Below are positions 10,663-20,127 of a DNA stretch of 64,000 nucleotides, one piece after another. How positions within the stretch are numbered: position 1 is the first letter of the stretch; each line of letters begins with the position of its first letter. The notes beneath the pieces are model-generated. The model searched no databases. It was given only the letters and a program-made list of their open reading frames with translations, and was not told where the DNA came from. This stretch comes from an uncultured Synergistales bacterium (GTDB taxonomy: Bacteria; Synergistota; Synergistia; Synergistales; Aminobacteriaceae), in assembly GCA_905233565.1 (NCBI GenBank), contig CAJOCL010000001.1, positions 157,101-221,100 on the forward strand, in the 5' to 3' direction. Both the position numbers and the translations under genes were made by a program.

Positions 10663-11286
10663 CTAGTTGGCTTTCCTTGAGCGTACTACCCTTTTTGCCG
10701 GAACAGTGCTGCTTGACTTTCTGGGAGCTGATTTTTTCTGTTCCTGTGCTGCAGTGTTCGAGCGTCCGAGTGCGTATGATGCACCTTTTGCGGGTGTTGA
10801 ACCGGCCGGAATTGCTGAGAAGGTCTTCTGAGTTGCCTCAGTAGTGCCATCGTATTCAGTGCCGTGAATTAAATTTCCGAGCATGTCGTAATGTCTCAGG
10901 TATGTTACGGCGAACTGCTTTCCGTCGGGCGTGTACTCATATCCGTACTCGGTGAAGTAGAGGCTTCCGGCTTTTTCCGGTGAAATTCCGAACTTTGACA
11001 TAAGAAGTTCAATTGTTTCATTCTTTACTGTCGTGTTCGTGTAGTACTTACGTGAAACTGCGAAGGGTACACCGTTGCTGTCCTTGCCGTAATCAAGCAG
11101 GTACCAGGTCATTTTGTTCTTGTCCTGTCCGAGTGCCTTCTGCTTCGCTGCATCCCAAGCCATTGAAGGAACTGCCATAACAGCTACAAGTCCGATAATT
11201 AAAGCGCATACTGCAAACTTTTTCATAATTTTAACGCACAGCCTTTCATATGAAAGATTAAAATTGTTTAAGTTATTGTAACACAT
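10663..11286 (-). CDS. Exported hypothetical protein (signal peptide, Ser/Lys-rich C-terminus)
   Basis: MKKFAVCALIIGLVAVMAVPSMAWDAAKQK signal peptide at internal Met (actual start likely ~11226). Confidence 0.6.
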   Translation of the reverse strand: MCYNNLNNFNLSYERLCVKIMKKFAVCALIIGLVAVMAVPSMAWDAAKQKALGQDKNKMTWYLLDYGKDSNGVPFAVSRKYYTNTTVKNETIELLMSKFGISPEKAGSLYFTEYGYEYTPDGKQFAVTYLRHYDMLGNLIHGTEYDGTTEATQKTFSAIPAGSTPAKGASYALGRSNTAAQEQKKSAPRKSSSTVPAKRVVRSRKAN

Positions 11287-11289
11287 TAT

Positions 11290-12762
11290 TTAATAATGCG
11301 GTACAGCCCCAAGAGCGTAAGATATCCGCCTTTCGTATCCGTCTGAAGGGATATTGTATATTTTTCCGTCTATAATAATTTCAGTTGAGCCGCCTCCGTC
11401 AAGATTAAGCGCGTAAATTAAGCCCTGACCGCGCATAATTTCCGTAAGTTCTGAAATTGTCGCTCCTGATGAGTGCATACCGTTCCGACCGTCTACGGCC
11501 ATGAATACCCATGAACCTTCAGCGTTAAGCCCTACGGCGGATCTGGGGTGCCTCGCCGAAATAAGGGAAGTGTTGAAACTTTCCTCATACGCTGCCGGCC
11601 TCCCGTTGTCAATCAACATGGGCCCCGCCTGTATAACGTTGTTCATGTCGGGCCAGTAATTAGCCTCTTCAGTGGCTTCTGCAACGGCAAAAAGGACTTC
11701 ATCGTCATCATTCCATGCCATACAGCCCCTCATGTCAAAAGGCAGAGTGAAATTTCTTCCCCTCACTCTCAGCGCTCCTATAGGGTAGCCCTTTCCGCCC
11801 TTTAATATTCCGAAAAATCCTGCGTTTATTGCAGCCTGTACGTTATTTTGCGAATAAATTGCTGAAAGCGTCCTTAAATCCGTAGGGCCTTCGCTTGCTG
11901 CAATCGGCATTATCCTGAAATAGCTGGGATCTATGACAAGCATTATCCAGAATACCGGGACTATCCGGGTTTTAGGATTTGTCATTGAAGGTATTATTCT
12001 GGTCTTTAACCCCCTTGCCCCTGCAATTGTCTCAAGCCTTCGTATATCGTCATAATTTTCAAGTTTTTGGCTTCTTACGCTGTAGCTTCCGTTCAGTCCT
12101 GCAATGCTGACATCGTAGCCTTCATCTCTCAATGAGGCTTTGAAATAATCGGCTGCAGCTTTGCTTTTTATGCCGTCAGCGTAAAATCTCCATGACGGAA
12201 TCCCGGAAGGCACTCCCTCGCGGTGAATGTGAACTCTTAGCCCCTTAATGGGATTTCTTATTATGTCAAAGCTGAAATTTGATGATGCTCTACCCAGACG
12301 CTGCAATATCGTACGTATTTCATTGAGGCTGATGTTTGTATTGCCGGCGAATTTTTCATTTTTGAAATCCGAGAGAGTGAATATAGCCGGATTCATTCTT
12401 GACGCTATGACAAGACATCCGCGCTCAAAGGGTGTTAAATTTTTTTCGTCCTTAAAGCCTGTCGGGTAATCCGTGAGAAGTCCGGCCTCAAATGTAAGTC
12501 CCAGACTTTCAATGCACCATCTGAGGGCATCGCGCCGTGTTACGGGCGAATCCAGTTTTGTTACCGTGTCCGAAACGTAGCCGGTACGCAGAAGAAAGCC
12601 GGGAGCGTCATTATACGGTGCTTCAGGTGAACTGCTCCAGTCTATTCCGCGAGCAGCAAGAAGACCCGTTAAAAAATCATATTTTGTTGCTGCTCCTGAA
12701 ATCCCCGTACTTAGCAGCAATATCAGTATTGCTATACAGGAACGCTTGAAATTTTTTGACAT
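11290..12762 (-). CDS. Phosphodiester glycosidase (NAGPA-domain) family exported protein
   Basis: AAINAGFFGILKGG...YPIGALRVRGR...RHPRSAVGLNAEG...ALNLDGGGSTEI; start chosen at MSKNFKRSCIAILILLLS signal peptide rather than upstream TTG (12786). Confidence 0.8.
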   Translation of the reverse strand: MSKNFKRSCIAILILLLSTGISGAATKYDFLTGLLAARGIDWSSSPEAPYNDAPGFLLRTGYVSDTVTKLDSPVTRRDALRWCIESLGLTFEAGLLTDYPTGFKDEKNLTPFERGCLVIASRMNPAIFTLSDFKNEKFAGNTNISLNEIRTILQRLGRASSNFSFDIIRNPIKGLRVHIHREGVPSGIPSWRFYADGIKSKAAADYFKASLRDEGYDVSIAGLNGSYSVRSQKLENYDDIRRLETIAGARGLKTRIIPSMTNPKTRIVPVFWIMLVIDPSYFRIMPIAASEGPTDLRTLSAIYSQNNVQAAINAGFFGILKGGKGYPIGALRVRGRNFTLPFDMRGCMAWNDDDEVLFAVAEATEEANYWPDMNNVIQAGPMLIDNGRPAAYEESFNTSLISARHPRSAVGLNAEGSWVFMAVDGRNGMHSSGATISELTEIMRGQGLIYALNLDGGGSTEIIIDGKIYNIPSDGYERRISYALGAVPHY

Positions 12763-12790
12763 TTTAGACTTTAACCTCGCAATCAAAATT

Positions 12791-12808
12791 TATATCAGAC
12801 CTGATATA
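12791..12808. promoter_or_regulatory. Perfect palindrome TATATCAG-AC-CTGATATA overlapping a TATAAT -10 box
   Basis: 8-bp perfect inverted arms; TATAAT at 12805-12810 on + strand. Confidence 0.6.
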
Positions 12809-12817
12809 ATTTAATTC

Positions 12818-12958
12818 AGCCCCTGCGGGTTCTCGTGATACTGATTAAGTTCTGAGCCAACACTCGCTTCTATTCAGGCTTATGCCGCAGACTCAAATGT
12901 CTTTATTAGGGACGGGTCAGAACACTCACTACACGGTTTCTGCGGAGGCATTTTTATT
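12818..12958 (+). ncRNA. Candidate structured orphan small RNA (family unassigned)
   Basis: TATAAT at 12805; long-range closing stem GCCCCTGCGG...CTGCGGAGGC, nested GTTCTGA (12849-12855)/TCAGAAC (12917-12923), followed by TTTTTATTTT. Confidence 0.45.
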
Positions 12959-12975
12959 TTGTAATTATATTCCCT

Positions 12976-15900
12976 TTAACGCCTGAATAAATCTCCCAGT
13001 TCCTCAAGACCTCTCTTTATTCCCTTTTGAACTTCCTCGTTTACTCTGTCTTTAACTTGCTGCCTGATTTGCTGCTGCCTTGTCTGAGTCTGCGTTTGAC
13101 GTGTCTGAGTCTGCGTTTGGGTTTGCGTTTGGGTCTGATTCTGAGGCTGTGCAGGCCGGGTATTTGTCCTTATGTTCAAATTTTTCTTAATGCTGTCAGG
13201 GAGCGCGTCAACTGCCCTGTCGATTATCTTCTCTTCAATTGTTGTTGCCCTGCTCTGACTTGCTGATTTATCACCGCTCTGCTGTGTCTGTGTTTGTGCC
13301 TGAAGAGTTGAAGGGCCGATTTTTAAGCCTGAGAATGAAGGCGATGATGCTTTGCCGGAAATTTTTAGATTAACCGTCCTGAAGTCCCCTGTAGAAGCCG
13401 TCTTGTTAGCTCCGCTCAGTCCTCCGGTAAGAAACGCTTTCAAGCCGTCCTGAAAACTGCTTGTCCCTCCTTTGAACAAAGCCTCAAGACCGCCCATCGT
13501 ACCGCCCTGAATTGCGTTTATAAGCTGGTAATTTATGCTGCTTTCCGTCAAAAAGTTAATGGTTGCGCTGTCCTTGCTGAAGTCAAAAACTCCGTTCTGG
13601 GTTAATTTAGCGTATCTGTACATAGGATCGCCGTTGTTTGCGTTCACGATTGAACCGGCTTTAACCAAAAGTTTACCCGTCTGAAGCGTCAGAGGGGCAT
13701 TGACACTGGCGTATCTTATTCCGTTTGTCTTGTGTATTCTTGCAAGAATGTCAAGCCACTTGAAACCCGTTATGGCTCCCGATCCCATAGAAAAATTCCC
13801 GGAGCCTGAATATTTAACGCCGTTATTGACATCTCCGTTTACTTTGAAAGTAAGTTTGCCCCTTCCCGTAATCTTCCCTTCAAGCCCTCCTGAAGCATCC
13901 TGAATTAATCCGTTCACGTCAACCCCCGAAGCGTTTATCTCATCAGTAAATTTCATATTTTTCAGGTTGAATGATAACGTATTTTTCAAAGTTCCGCCGT
14001 AAAGTTTGGCAGTTCCGCCCTTTGACGAAAAATTATTCCCTGTGTATGACAGAGGCAGATTTATGCTTGAAAGTTTCAGCCCGAACGCGCTCAATGAAGG
14101 TGCTGTTATTGAGCCTTTTCCCGTCATGCTGTTTTCATTTCCCGTTAATGTGAAAGCCAGCCCGGCAGTGCCTGAAATTTTCCCGTTCATGGCCGGGTAT
14201 CCGCGCAGTAAATTTTCAAGTTTTATATTATTGCCGTTTAATGAAATATTAATCTTCATTGACGGCGTAATCTGAATTTTACCTGTTGCTTTGACTTCAG
14301 CCCCTTCAACTTCAGCATGTACATTTTTCAGTGAAATGTTATCCGTGTTGCCTGAAAGTTCAGCAATTATATTTTTGAGCAGAAATCCCATTGCGTTTAA
14401 TTCCGGTACATTAGCACTAAGATTTACTGAAGGTTTTGAATTTGAGCCTGCAATTTTCAAAGTTCCTGAAACGCTGCCTTTCAAGTCAACGCCTGATGAT
14501 GCCGAGAGCGAGGCAATATCTAAATTGCTGAATCTGAAATTAAAATCAAGCGGCGATTTTCCTGAAACTGACGCAGTACCCGATCCCGTTATATTACCTG
14601 AACCGCTGCGGGCGTTGAAGCCTCCTAATATCAATTTATCGCCGTTTTTGCTCAAAACTGCATTGACGCTTGAGAATGTTACGCCGCCTGCAATTATTGA
14701 TTTTGCAGAGGCAGTTATGCTTATCTTCTCAAGTTTTGCTAAATCCCCGTTTAACGCCGTTGTCAGTTCTATATCTTTGGCCGTAACCATATTCATGGCC
14801 TGAAGGTTGGGAGATGACGCGAGGAAATTGACGGACGGATTATTGACGCTGCCCTGAACTTTCAAACCTGCATTTACAGTCCCTTTTAATTCGTATTGAT
14901 CTATATCGGGGACATAATTTTTAAGGGATGCAGGGGACATTGTTATTGTAGCGTTAATATTCAGATTCGGATTTGAAGAAGGAAGAGGGCCTATCGTTCC
15001 GCTTAAATTAACGGGCATTCCGTTTAATGTCCCTTCAGTTTTTATGAGGGTTAAATTTTTGTCGGCAAACTTGAAATTTATAACCGGCTTTGTTATTTTC
15101 TGACCCCAGCCGGAAAACTCAGGACTGTTAATCGAGCCTGTTATATTCGGGCTTGACGCTGTGCCTTTAAGGGTTATTGAAGCCGTTATCTTCCCTGAAA
15201 GTTTGTACTGCGGTGCATCGGGAATCATGCTTTCAACGCGTTTAATATCAAGATTTGCTAATTTCGCCGTCAAATTCATGACAGGTTTTGTCAGCACTGA
15301 AGCTATACTCCCGTTAAGATAGCCTGATGCGCCCTCAAAATTAAATTTCCCGTCAACATGAGCCGTATCGCTTTTAGCAAGTTTCATTTGTGCCTTTATG
15401 TTCGTGAGTGCCCTGCCGTCATAAGAAATTCTGGGGGCAGTGAAATTAACAAGACCGCTTAACGAATTTACGGGGCCGCTGACGTTTGCGCTGAAAAGTG
15501 AAATTTTGCCTTTCAATGCTTTAAGTTCAGGGATGTTAAGTATTTTGTCCAAGCCGTCTAAACGTGCCTCCCTTCCGTCAAGTTTTATCATTACTGAAGC
15601 GGGTTGATTCGGCCTTGCTGCGAGCGCGATTTCGCCCTGAACGGGTATATTGAGGGCGTTTGCCTGAAAGTTGCTCAGTGATACTCTGTAATCAGAATAA
15701 TTTATATTTGTGCTTAACCTTTCGACTGGGAAGCCGTAAATTTTTTTGCCTTTATAATCAACGGTGCCTGAAACTTTCGGGTTATCAGTATTGCCGGTTA
15801 TGTCAGCCGTGAAATTTGCCGATCCGCTGAAATCCTGAGCCTTCAATAATGACGGGTAAAGAGCAGTAATCTCTTTGATGTCAAGATTTTCTGCTGACGT

Positions 15901-16638
15901 GTGAATATCAAGTTTTCCGCCGATTAATCCACCTGTTGCCAGAATTTTGCATGTTCCGAGAGTAAGTTCGGCTATGTTCGCAGCCGTTAAGCCTGCCGAT
16001 TCTCCCATGTCAATTCTGCCTTTTAACGGGAGGCCGTTTAATGATGCGTCTATGTCGATATCAAATGCCGGAATTTCCGCGCCTATTTCATTTACTTCAA
16101 TTACTCCGAATTTAGATGTAAATCTGCTGTCCTGCAGAGTAAATCTGTCAACGGGAATATCGGGCATTGAATTATTATCATCAGCAAAAGCTGTTGAAAC
16201 GAAAATATTTTGTGACGGCTGTGAGGAAAACTTTATATTTCCAAGATTATTTACTGTCTCCGCGAGCCTGTCAATATCCATGCTTATACCGCCCAATGAA
16301 ATTTCGGAGAGCCTTAATTTTCCTGCTAGTAATGCAGAAAAGTTTATACGTCCCGTAAGAAATCCTGCTGAAAATATTTCATGACCGTTGCGCCCGTCAG
16401 TTATACCGAAATTATGGAGTGTATAGCCTTTTATCGGGTTGCCCGTTATTTTTTCAGCTCTCAGGTCAAGTTTGTAATTCTCAGTGAGATAATTTTTTGC
16501 TAGATTTAATGTGATATTTCCGCCTATATCCGCGAATGAAAGAAGCACCCCTGAAATTATCAGCACGAAAAACATCACAAGAAAAAATTTCAGAATGCCG
16601 CCGCTGTGTCTTTGTCTGCGCCTAATTCTTCTTGACAT
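12976..16638 (-). CDS. AsmA/TamB-like large envelope protein
   Basis: 1220 aa, N-terminal TM then repeated beta-rich AsmA/TamB-type segments (GSVNNPSVNFLASSPNLQA, GTASSPNITGSINSPEFSG). Confidence 0.75.
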   Translation of the reverse strand: MSRRIRRRQRHSGGILKFFLVMFFVLIISGVLLSFADIGGNITLNLAKNYLTENYKLDLRAEKITGNPIKGYTLHNFGITDGRNGHEIFSAGFLTGRINFSALLAGKLRLSEISLGGISMDIDRLAETVNNLGNIKFSSQPSQNIFVSTAFADDNNSMPDIPVDRFTLQDSRFTSKFGVIEVNEIGAEIPAFDIDIDASLNGLPLKGRIDMGESAGLTAANIAELTLGTCKILATGGLIGGKLDIHTSAENLDIKEITALYPSLLKAQDFSGSANFTADITGNTDNPKVSGTVDYKGKKIYGFPVERLSTNINYSDYRVSLSNFQANALNIPVQGEIALAARPNQPASVMIKLDGREARLDGLDKILNIPELKALKGKISLFSANVSGPVNSLSGLVNFTAPRISYDGRALTNIKAQMKLAKSDTAHVDGKFNFEGASGYLNGSIASVLTKPVMNLTAKLANLDIKRVESMIPDAPQYKLSGKITASITLKGTASSPNITGSINSPEFSGWGQKITKPVINFKFADKNLTLIKTEGTLNGMPVNLSGTIGPLPSSNPNLNINATITMSPASLKNYVPDIDQYELKGTVNAGLKVQGSVNNPSVNFLASSPNLQAMNMVTAKDIELTTALNGDLAKLEKISITASAKSIIAGGVTFSSVNAVLSKNGDKLILGGFNARSGSGNITGSGTASVSGKSPLDFNFRFSNLDIASLSASSGVDLKGSVSGTLKIAGSNSKPSVNLSANVPELNAMGFLLKNIIAELSGNTDNISLKNVHAEVEGAEVKATGKIQITPSMKINISLNGNNIKLENLLRGYPAMNGKISGTAGLAFTLTGNENSMTGKGSITAPSLSAFGLKLSSINLPLSYTGNNFSSKGGTAKLYGGTLKNTLSFNLKNMKFTDEINASGVDVNGLIQDASGGLEGKITGRGKLTFKVNGDVNNGVKYSGSGNFSMGSGAITGFKWLDILARIHKTNGIRYASVNAPLTLQTGKLLVKAGSIVNANNGDPMYRYAKLTQNGVFDFSKDSATINFLTESSINYQLINAIQGGTMGGLEALFKGGTSSFQDGLKAFLTGGLSGANKTASTGDFRTVNLKISGKASSPSFSGLKIGPSTLQAQTQTQQSGDKSASQSRATTIEEKIIDRAVDALPDSIKKNLNIRTNTRPAQPQNQTQTQTQTQTQTRQTQTQTRQQQIRQQVKDRVNEEVQKGIKRGLEELGDLFRR
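13070..13150 (-). repeat. Low-complexity Gln/Thr dipeptide-coding repeat (QTQTQTQT) within TamB-like gene
   Basis: Repeated gtctgagtctgcgtttg / gggtttgcgtttg units; protein NQTQTQTQTQTQTRQTQTQTRQQQ. Confidence 0.8.
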
Positions 16639-16730
16639 AAAAAATAATTCCCCCTTTTTGAATGAAATAATTATAATCCATTAAACGTGATATATTTATG
16701 CAATAATCAAAAATAACAGGAGATTTTTTT

Positions 16731-18500
16731 ATGCCGTTAATATTCTTTATATTCCTCTTAGTCATTGCATTTATATTCAGAGCCTCAGAAGCGCGGGCAT
16801 GTATGACCGTCCTGGTAGGCCGTAACGCGTCATCTACGGGTGAAGTTCTCGTAGCTCATAATGAGGACGCGCCCGGAAGGTACACAATGCAGACTCATCT
16901 TGTCCACAAGGTCAGGAGGCACCCGGACACAAAGACAAAGTTTGAACCTGATCTCGCAGAATTGGAACTCCCTGAAACACGGATGAATTTATTCTGGTCA
17001 GAAGCAAAGAATTACGACCCGGAGAATCCCGGCCCTTCATTCTGTGATATGTACATAAACGGTCATGGGGTAGTCATATGTTCAAACAACTGTGAAAAAT
17101 CCCGCGAGGATAACCCGGAACTTACTGACGGCGGAATCGGCTACGGATTGAGGCGGATTGTCGCGGAGTCAGCACACACTGCAAAAGAAGCTGTTGAAAT
17201 TGCCTCAAGACTGGTTGACAGATACGGCTATTCGTCAAGCGGAAGAAGTTACTCATTCGCCGACAAAGAAGAAATTTACGTGATGCAGATCGTTCAGGGC
17301 AGGCATTACGCTGTACAGAGAGTGCCTGATGATGAAGTTGCAGTTATCCCGAATCACTACACTATTCACGAACCTGACAGGAAAGCTCACGGATACAGCG
17401 AACTTGTTAATTACGCAATAAAACGCGGCTGGTACAATCCCGAAGACGGAGCATTTGACTTCAAGAAAGTTTATCAGGCTGAAGATTCATACGCCCATGA
17501 AAAGAACACGCACAGGCACGTGAGGGCGTTTGATATTATTCTTGACATGGATTTTTCGTGCCTATTGAATAAGGACTGGGAGCCTCTGCCGTTTTCAGTA
17601 AAGCCGGCGCATAAAGTCAGCATAAATATGCTGAAAAAAATTCTGCGTACTCACTTTGAAGATACATCATCGTATAAATCGGGCGAAAATACTCCGCATT
17701 TCCAGAAGCCTTTAACAGTCTGCAACATTGACACGCTGGAAAGCACAATCGTACAGATAAGGCACAACCCCGACAGAATAGTTATACGCAAGGCACTCGG
17801 AAGACCGTGTTTATCGCCGTATGCAGCGTGGTATTTCGGCATTCCTTCAATTCCTGAAGGTTACGAGGACAAAGACCCAGATACGGCATTGTCGGAACAC
17901 TTCAAGAATAACCCTGATGATATGGATTACAGAAATAACGCATGGTACAGGTTAATTGAAATTCAGACGGCGTGCGATATTCTTTACGATGAAAAATCAG
18001 AATTTGTCCGTTCTGAAATCAAAAAACTTGAGGACGAAATGGAGCGCAGATTTGAGCCTTTGGATTCTCAAATTGACCTGAGAATACGCAACAGGCCGGA
18101 TATTGCAAAAGCCATGATGGAAGGTTCAGTTATAAGCAGCCTGAAAGACGTTATGGATTTCGCGGATAAAATGAAAAAATCTCTGGGAATAATAACCTGT
18201 GAGGCCATGAACTGCGTTGAAAAAAACGGAACTTTCAGCGTAAAATTTCCTGCTTCTTCAATGAATATTGATGATCTTGAAATTTCTGAATGTCTCTGCG
18301 GCCCTTCATATGAAAAATACGAGAACTGGTCAAAGTGTTCAAGAATTTATCATGACAGCGGCTCTAACATTCTTGATTTTCAGGGCGGTAAATGGCTGAA
18401 TGACGCTGTACCGTGCTTTACGGATTTATATATCATGTTCACCGACAAATCAGGAAAGAAACACGCAGGAACAGTAAAAGCCAGAGTGAGGAATCAATAA
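16731..18500 (+). CDS. C69-family dipeptidase
   Basis: CMTVLVGRNASSTGEVLVAHNEDAPGRYTMQTHLV N-terminal Cys nucleophile after signal peptide; GGIGYGLRRIVAESA. Confidence 0.88.
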   Translation: MPLIFFIFLLVIAFIFRASEARACMTVLVGRNASSTGEVLVAHNEDAPGRYTMQTHLVHKVRRHPDTKTKFEPDLAELELPETRMNLFWSEAKNYDPENPGPSFCDMYINGHGVVICSNNCEKSREDNPELTDGGIGYGLRRIVAESAHTAKEAVEIASRLVDRYGYSSSGRSYSFADKEEIYVMQIVQGRHYAVQRVPDDEVAVIPNHYTIHEPDRKAHGYSELVNYAIKRGWYNPEDGAFDFKKVYQAEDSYAHEKNTHRHVRAFDIILDMDFSCLLNKDWEPLPFSVKPAHKVSINMLKKILRTHFEDTSSYKSGENTPHFQKPLTVCNIDTLESTIVQIRHNPDRIVIRKALGRPCLSPYAAWYFGIPSIPEGYEDKDPDTALSEHFKNNPDDMDYRNNAWYRLIEIQTACDILYDEKSEFVRSEIKKLEDEMERRFEPLDSQIDLRIRNRPDIAKAMMEGSVISSLKDVMDFADKMKKSLGIITCEAMNCVEKNGTFSVKFPASSMNIDDLEISECLCGPSYEKYENWSKCSRIYHDSGSNILDFQGGKWLNDAVPCFTDLYIMFTDKSGKKHAGTVKARVRNQ

Positions 18501-18502
18501 TC

Positions 18503-19099
18503 ATGTCTTCGGGAATGCCAAAAAATATAAATATTCTCAAACAGCTTTTTAAGCTGGGCCCTAAGAAAGCAATAATAATTCTGATTTCCGCCGTGTTAAT
18601 CTATTTCATGAACGGCGGTAATATTCCGACACAAAATATCAATGACAATGACGCAATAAATAACAGCGATATAGTTTCAGGCATAGTAACGAGAGTTGTT
18701 GACGGTGATACGGCTGTAATAAAAGTTGACGGACAGGAAAGACGGGTAAGGCTTCTCGGAGTTGATACGCCGGAGACCGTACACCCTAACAAGCCAGTAC
18801 AATTTTTCGGGAATGAGGCTAGCAGTTTCACAAAGAAGAGCTTAAACGGCCGTCAAGTCTGGCTTGAATATGATGAGAATCCGCAGGATAGATACAAAAG
18901 GCACCTGGTTTATTTATGGCTTTCAAAACCTTCAGTAATAAACGAGAACACAATACGCGAATATATGTTCAATGCAAGATTATTGCTCGGCGGTTATGCA
19001 AAAGTCATGATAATAAAGCCTAATAAACGCTACGAGGCTCTGTTCAAGAAATTTCAGGACGAGGCAAAAAAATCAAGATTAGGAGTATGGCAGCAGTAA
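18503..19099 (+). CDS. Thermonuclease-family (SNase-like) protein
   Basis: VTRVVDGDTAVIKVDGQERRVRLLGVDTPET...LGVWQQ. Confidence 0.9.
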   Translation: MSSGMPKNINILKQLFKLGPKKAIIILISAVLIYFMNGGNIPTQNINDNDAINNSDIVSGIVTRVVDGDTAVIKVDGQERRVRLLGVDTPETVHPNKPVQFFGNEASSFTKKSLNGRQVWLEYDENPQDRYKRHLVYLWLSKPSVINENTIREYMFNARLLLGGYAKVMIIKPNKRYEALFKKFQDEAKKSRLGVWQQ

Positions 19100-19133
19100 A
19101 AAATAAACTTTTGTTCATTATATTAAGAATTAT

Positions 19134-19161
19134 TTGACAACATTTTTAGTTCACGTATAAT
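19134..19161 (+). promoter_or_regulatory. Strong sigma70-type promoter of arg operon
   Basis: TTGACA - 16 nt - TATAAT upstream of argC. Confidence 0.75.
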
Positions 19162-19198
19162 ATTCTCCAAGAAATTTAGACGGAGAATATTTATTATT

Positions 19199-20122
19199 AT
19201 GAAAAAAGTATTTATTGACGGGAGCGCAGGGACTACAGGGTTAAAGATTTATGAACGTCTGAGCCTGCGCAAAGATATTCAGTTAATAACGCTCACTGAG
19301 GAAACGCGCAAAGACATTAACGCACGCCGTAACGCGCTCAATGAGGCCGATATAGCGTTCTTGTGCCTCCCTGACGATGCCGCAAAAGAATCCGTATCAC
19401 TCGTAAGCAATCCTGACACGGCAATAATTGACACTTCAACGGCTCACAGGGTAAATCCCGAATGGGTCTACGGGCTTCCCGAACTTAAAGGACAGAGGGA
19501 AAAAGTCAGAGCTTCAAAGCGTGTAGCTAATCCCGGCTGCCACGCTACGGGATTTATTGCGCTGATTGCCCCGTTAGTTCAGAACGGAATTATTGAACGT
19601 GACGAAAAATTATCGTGCTTCTCGCTGACGGGTTATTCAGGTGGCGGAAAAAAGATGATTTCACAGTACGAGGCCGACGGAAGGGATAAACTTCTTGACG
19701 CTCCGAGACAGTACGGAATAACTCAGAAACATAAGCACCTCCCCGAAATGGCAAAAGTAAGCGGACTTGATATACTGCCTGTATTCTGCCCGATTGTCGC
19801 GCCGTATTTTGCAGGAATGGAAGTTACGGTTACGCTTCACGGATATGACATTAAGACGGTTAAAGAATGCTATTCAGATTATTATCATGACGGAGTTATT
19901 TACTTCACTGAGAATGATGAGTTTTCTGAAAACGGCTTTATTTCAGCAGGAGCGTTTGAGGGCCGTGATGATCTTGAAATCACGGTGCATGGAAATGATG
20001 AGCGTATTCTGCTTGTTTCGCGTTTCGACAACTTGGGGAAGGGCGCATCAGGTGCAGCAATTCAGAACATGAATATTCTGCTTGGAATTGACGAAAAAAC
20101 GGGGCTTAAAGTAAGGAGCTGA
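19199..20122 (+). CDS. argC: N-acetyl-gamma-glutamyl-phosphate reductase
   Basis: KKVFIDGSAGTTGLKIYERL...VANPGCHATGFIALIAPL. Confidence 0.93.
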   Translation: MKKVFIDGSAGTTGLKIYERLSLRKDIQLITLTEETRKDINARRNALNEADIAFLCLPDDAAKESVSLVSNPDTAIIDTSTAHRVNPEWVYGLPELKGQREKVRASKRVANPGCHATGFIALIAPLVQNGIIERDEKLSCFSLTGYSGGGKKMISQYEADGRDKLLDAPRQYGITQKHKHLPEMAKVSGLDILPVFCPIVAPYFAGMEVTVTLHGYDIKTVKECYSDYYHDGVIYFTENDEFSENGFISAGAFEGRDDLEITVHGNDERILLVSRFDNLGKGASGAAIQNMNILLGIDEKTGLKVRS

Positions 20123-20127
20123 AAATC

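Noticed and set aside
12818-12958. Definite assignment as 6S RNA
   Set aside because: Closing stem and promoter fit, but length and branched terminal arm do not match confidently; left as unassigned ncRNA
13060-13150. Short direct repeats suggesting a CRISPR-like array
   Set aside because: No spacers; repeats lie in frame in a coding sequence and encode QT dipeptides
14291-14803. 170-aa plus-strand ORF inside TamB-like gene
   Set aside because: Shadow ORF of repetitive beta-rich coding sequence
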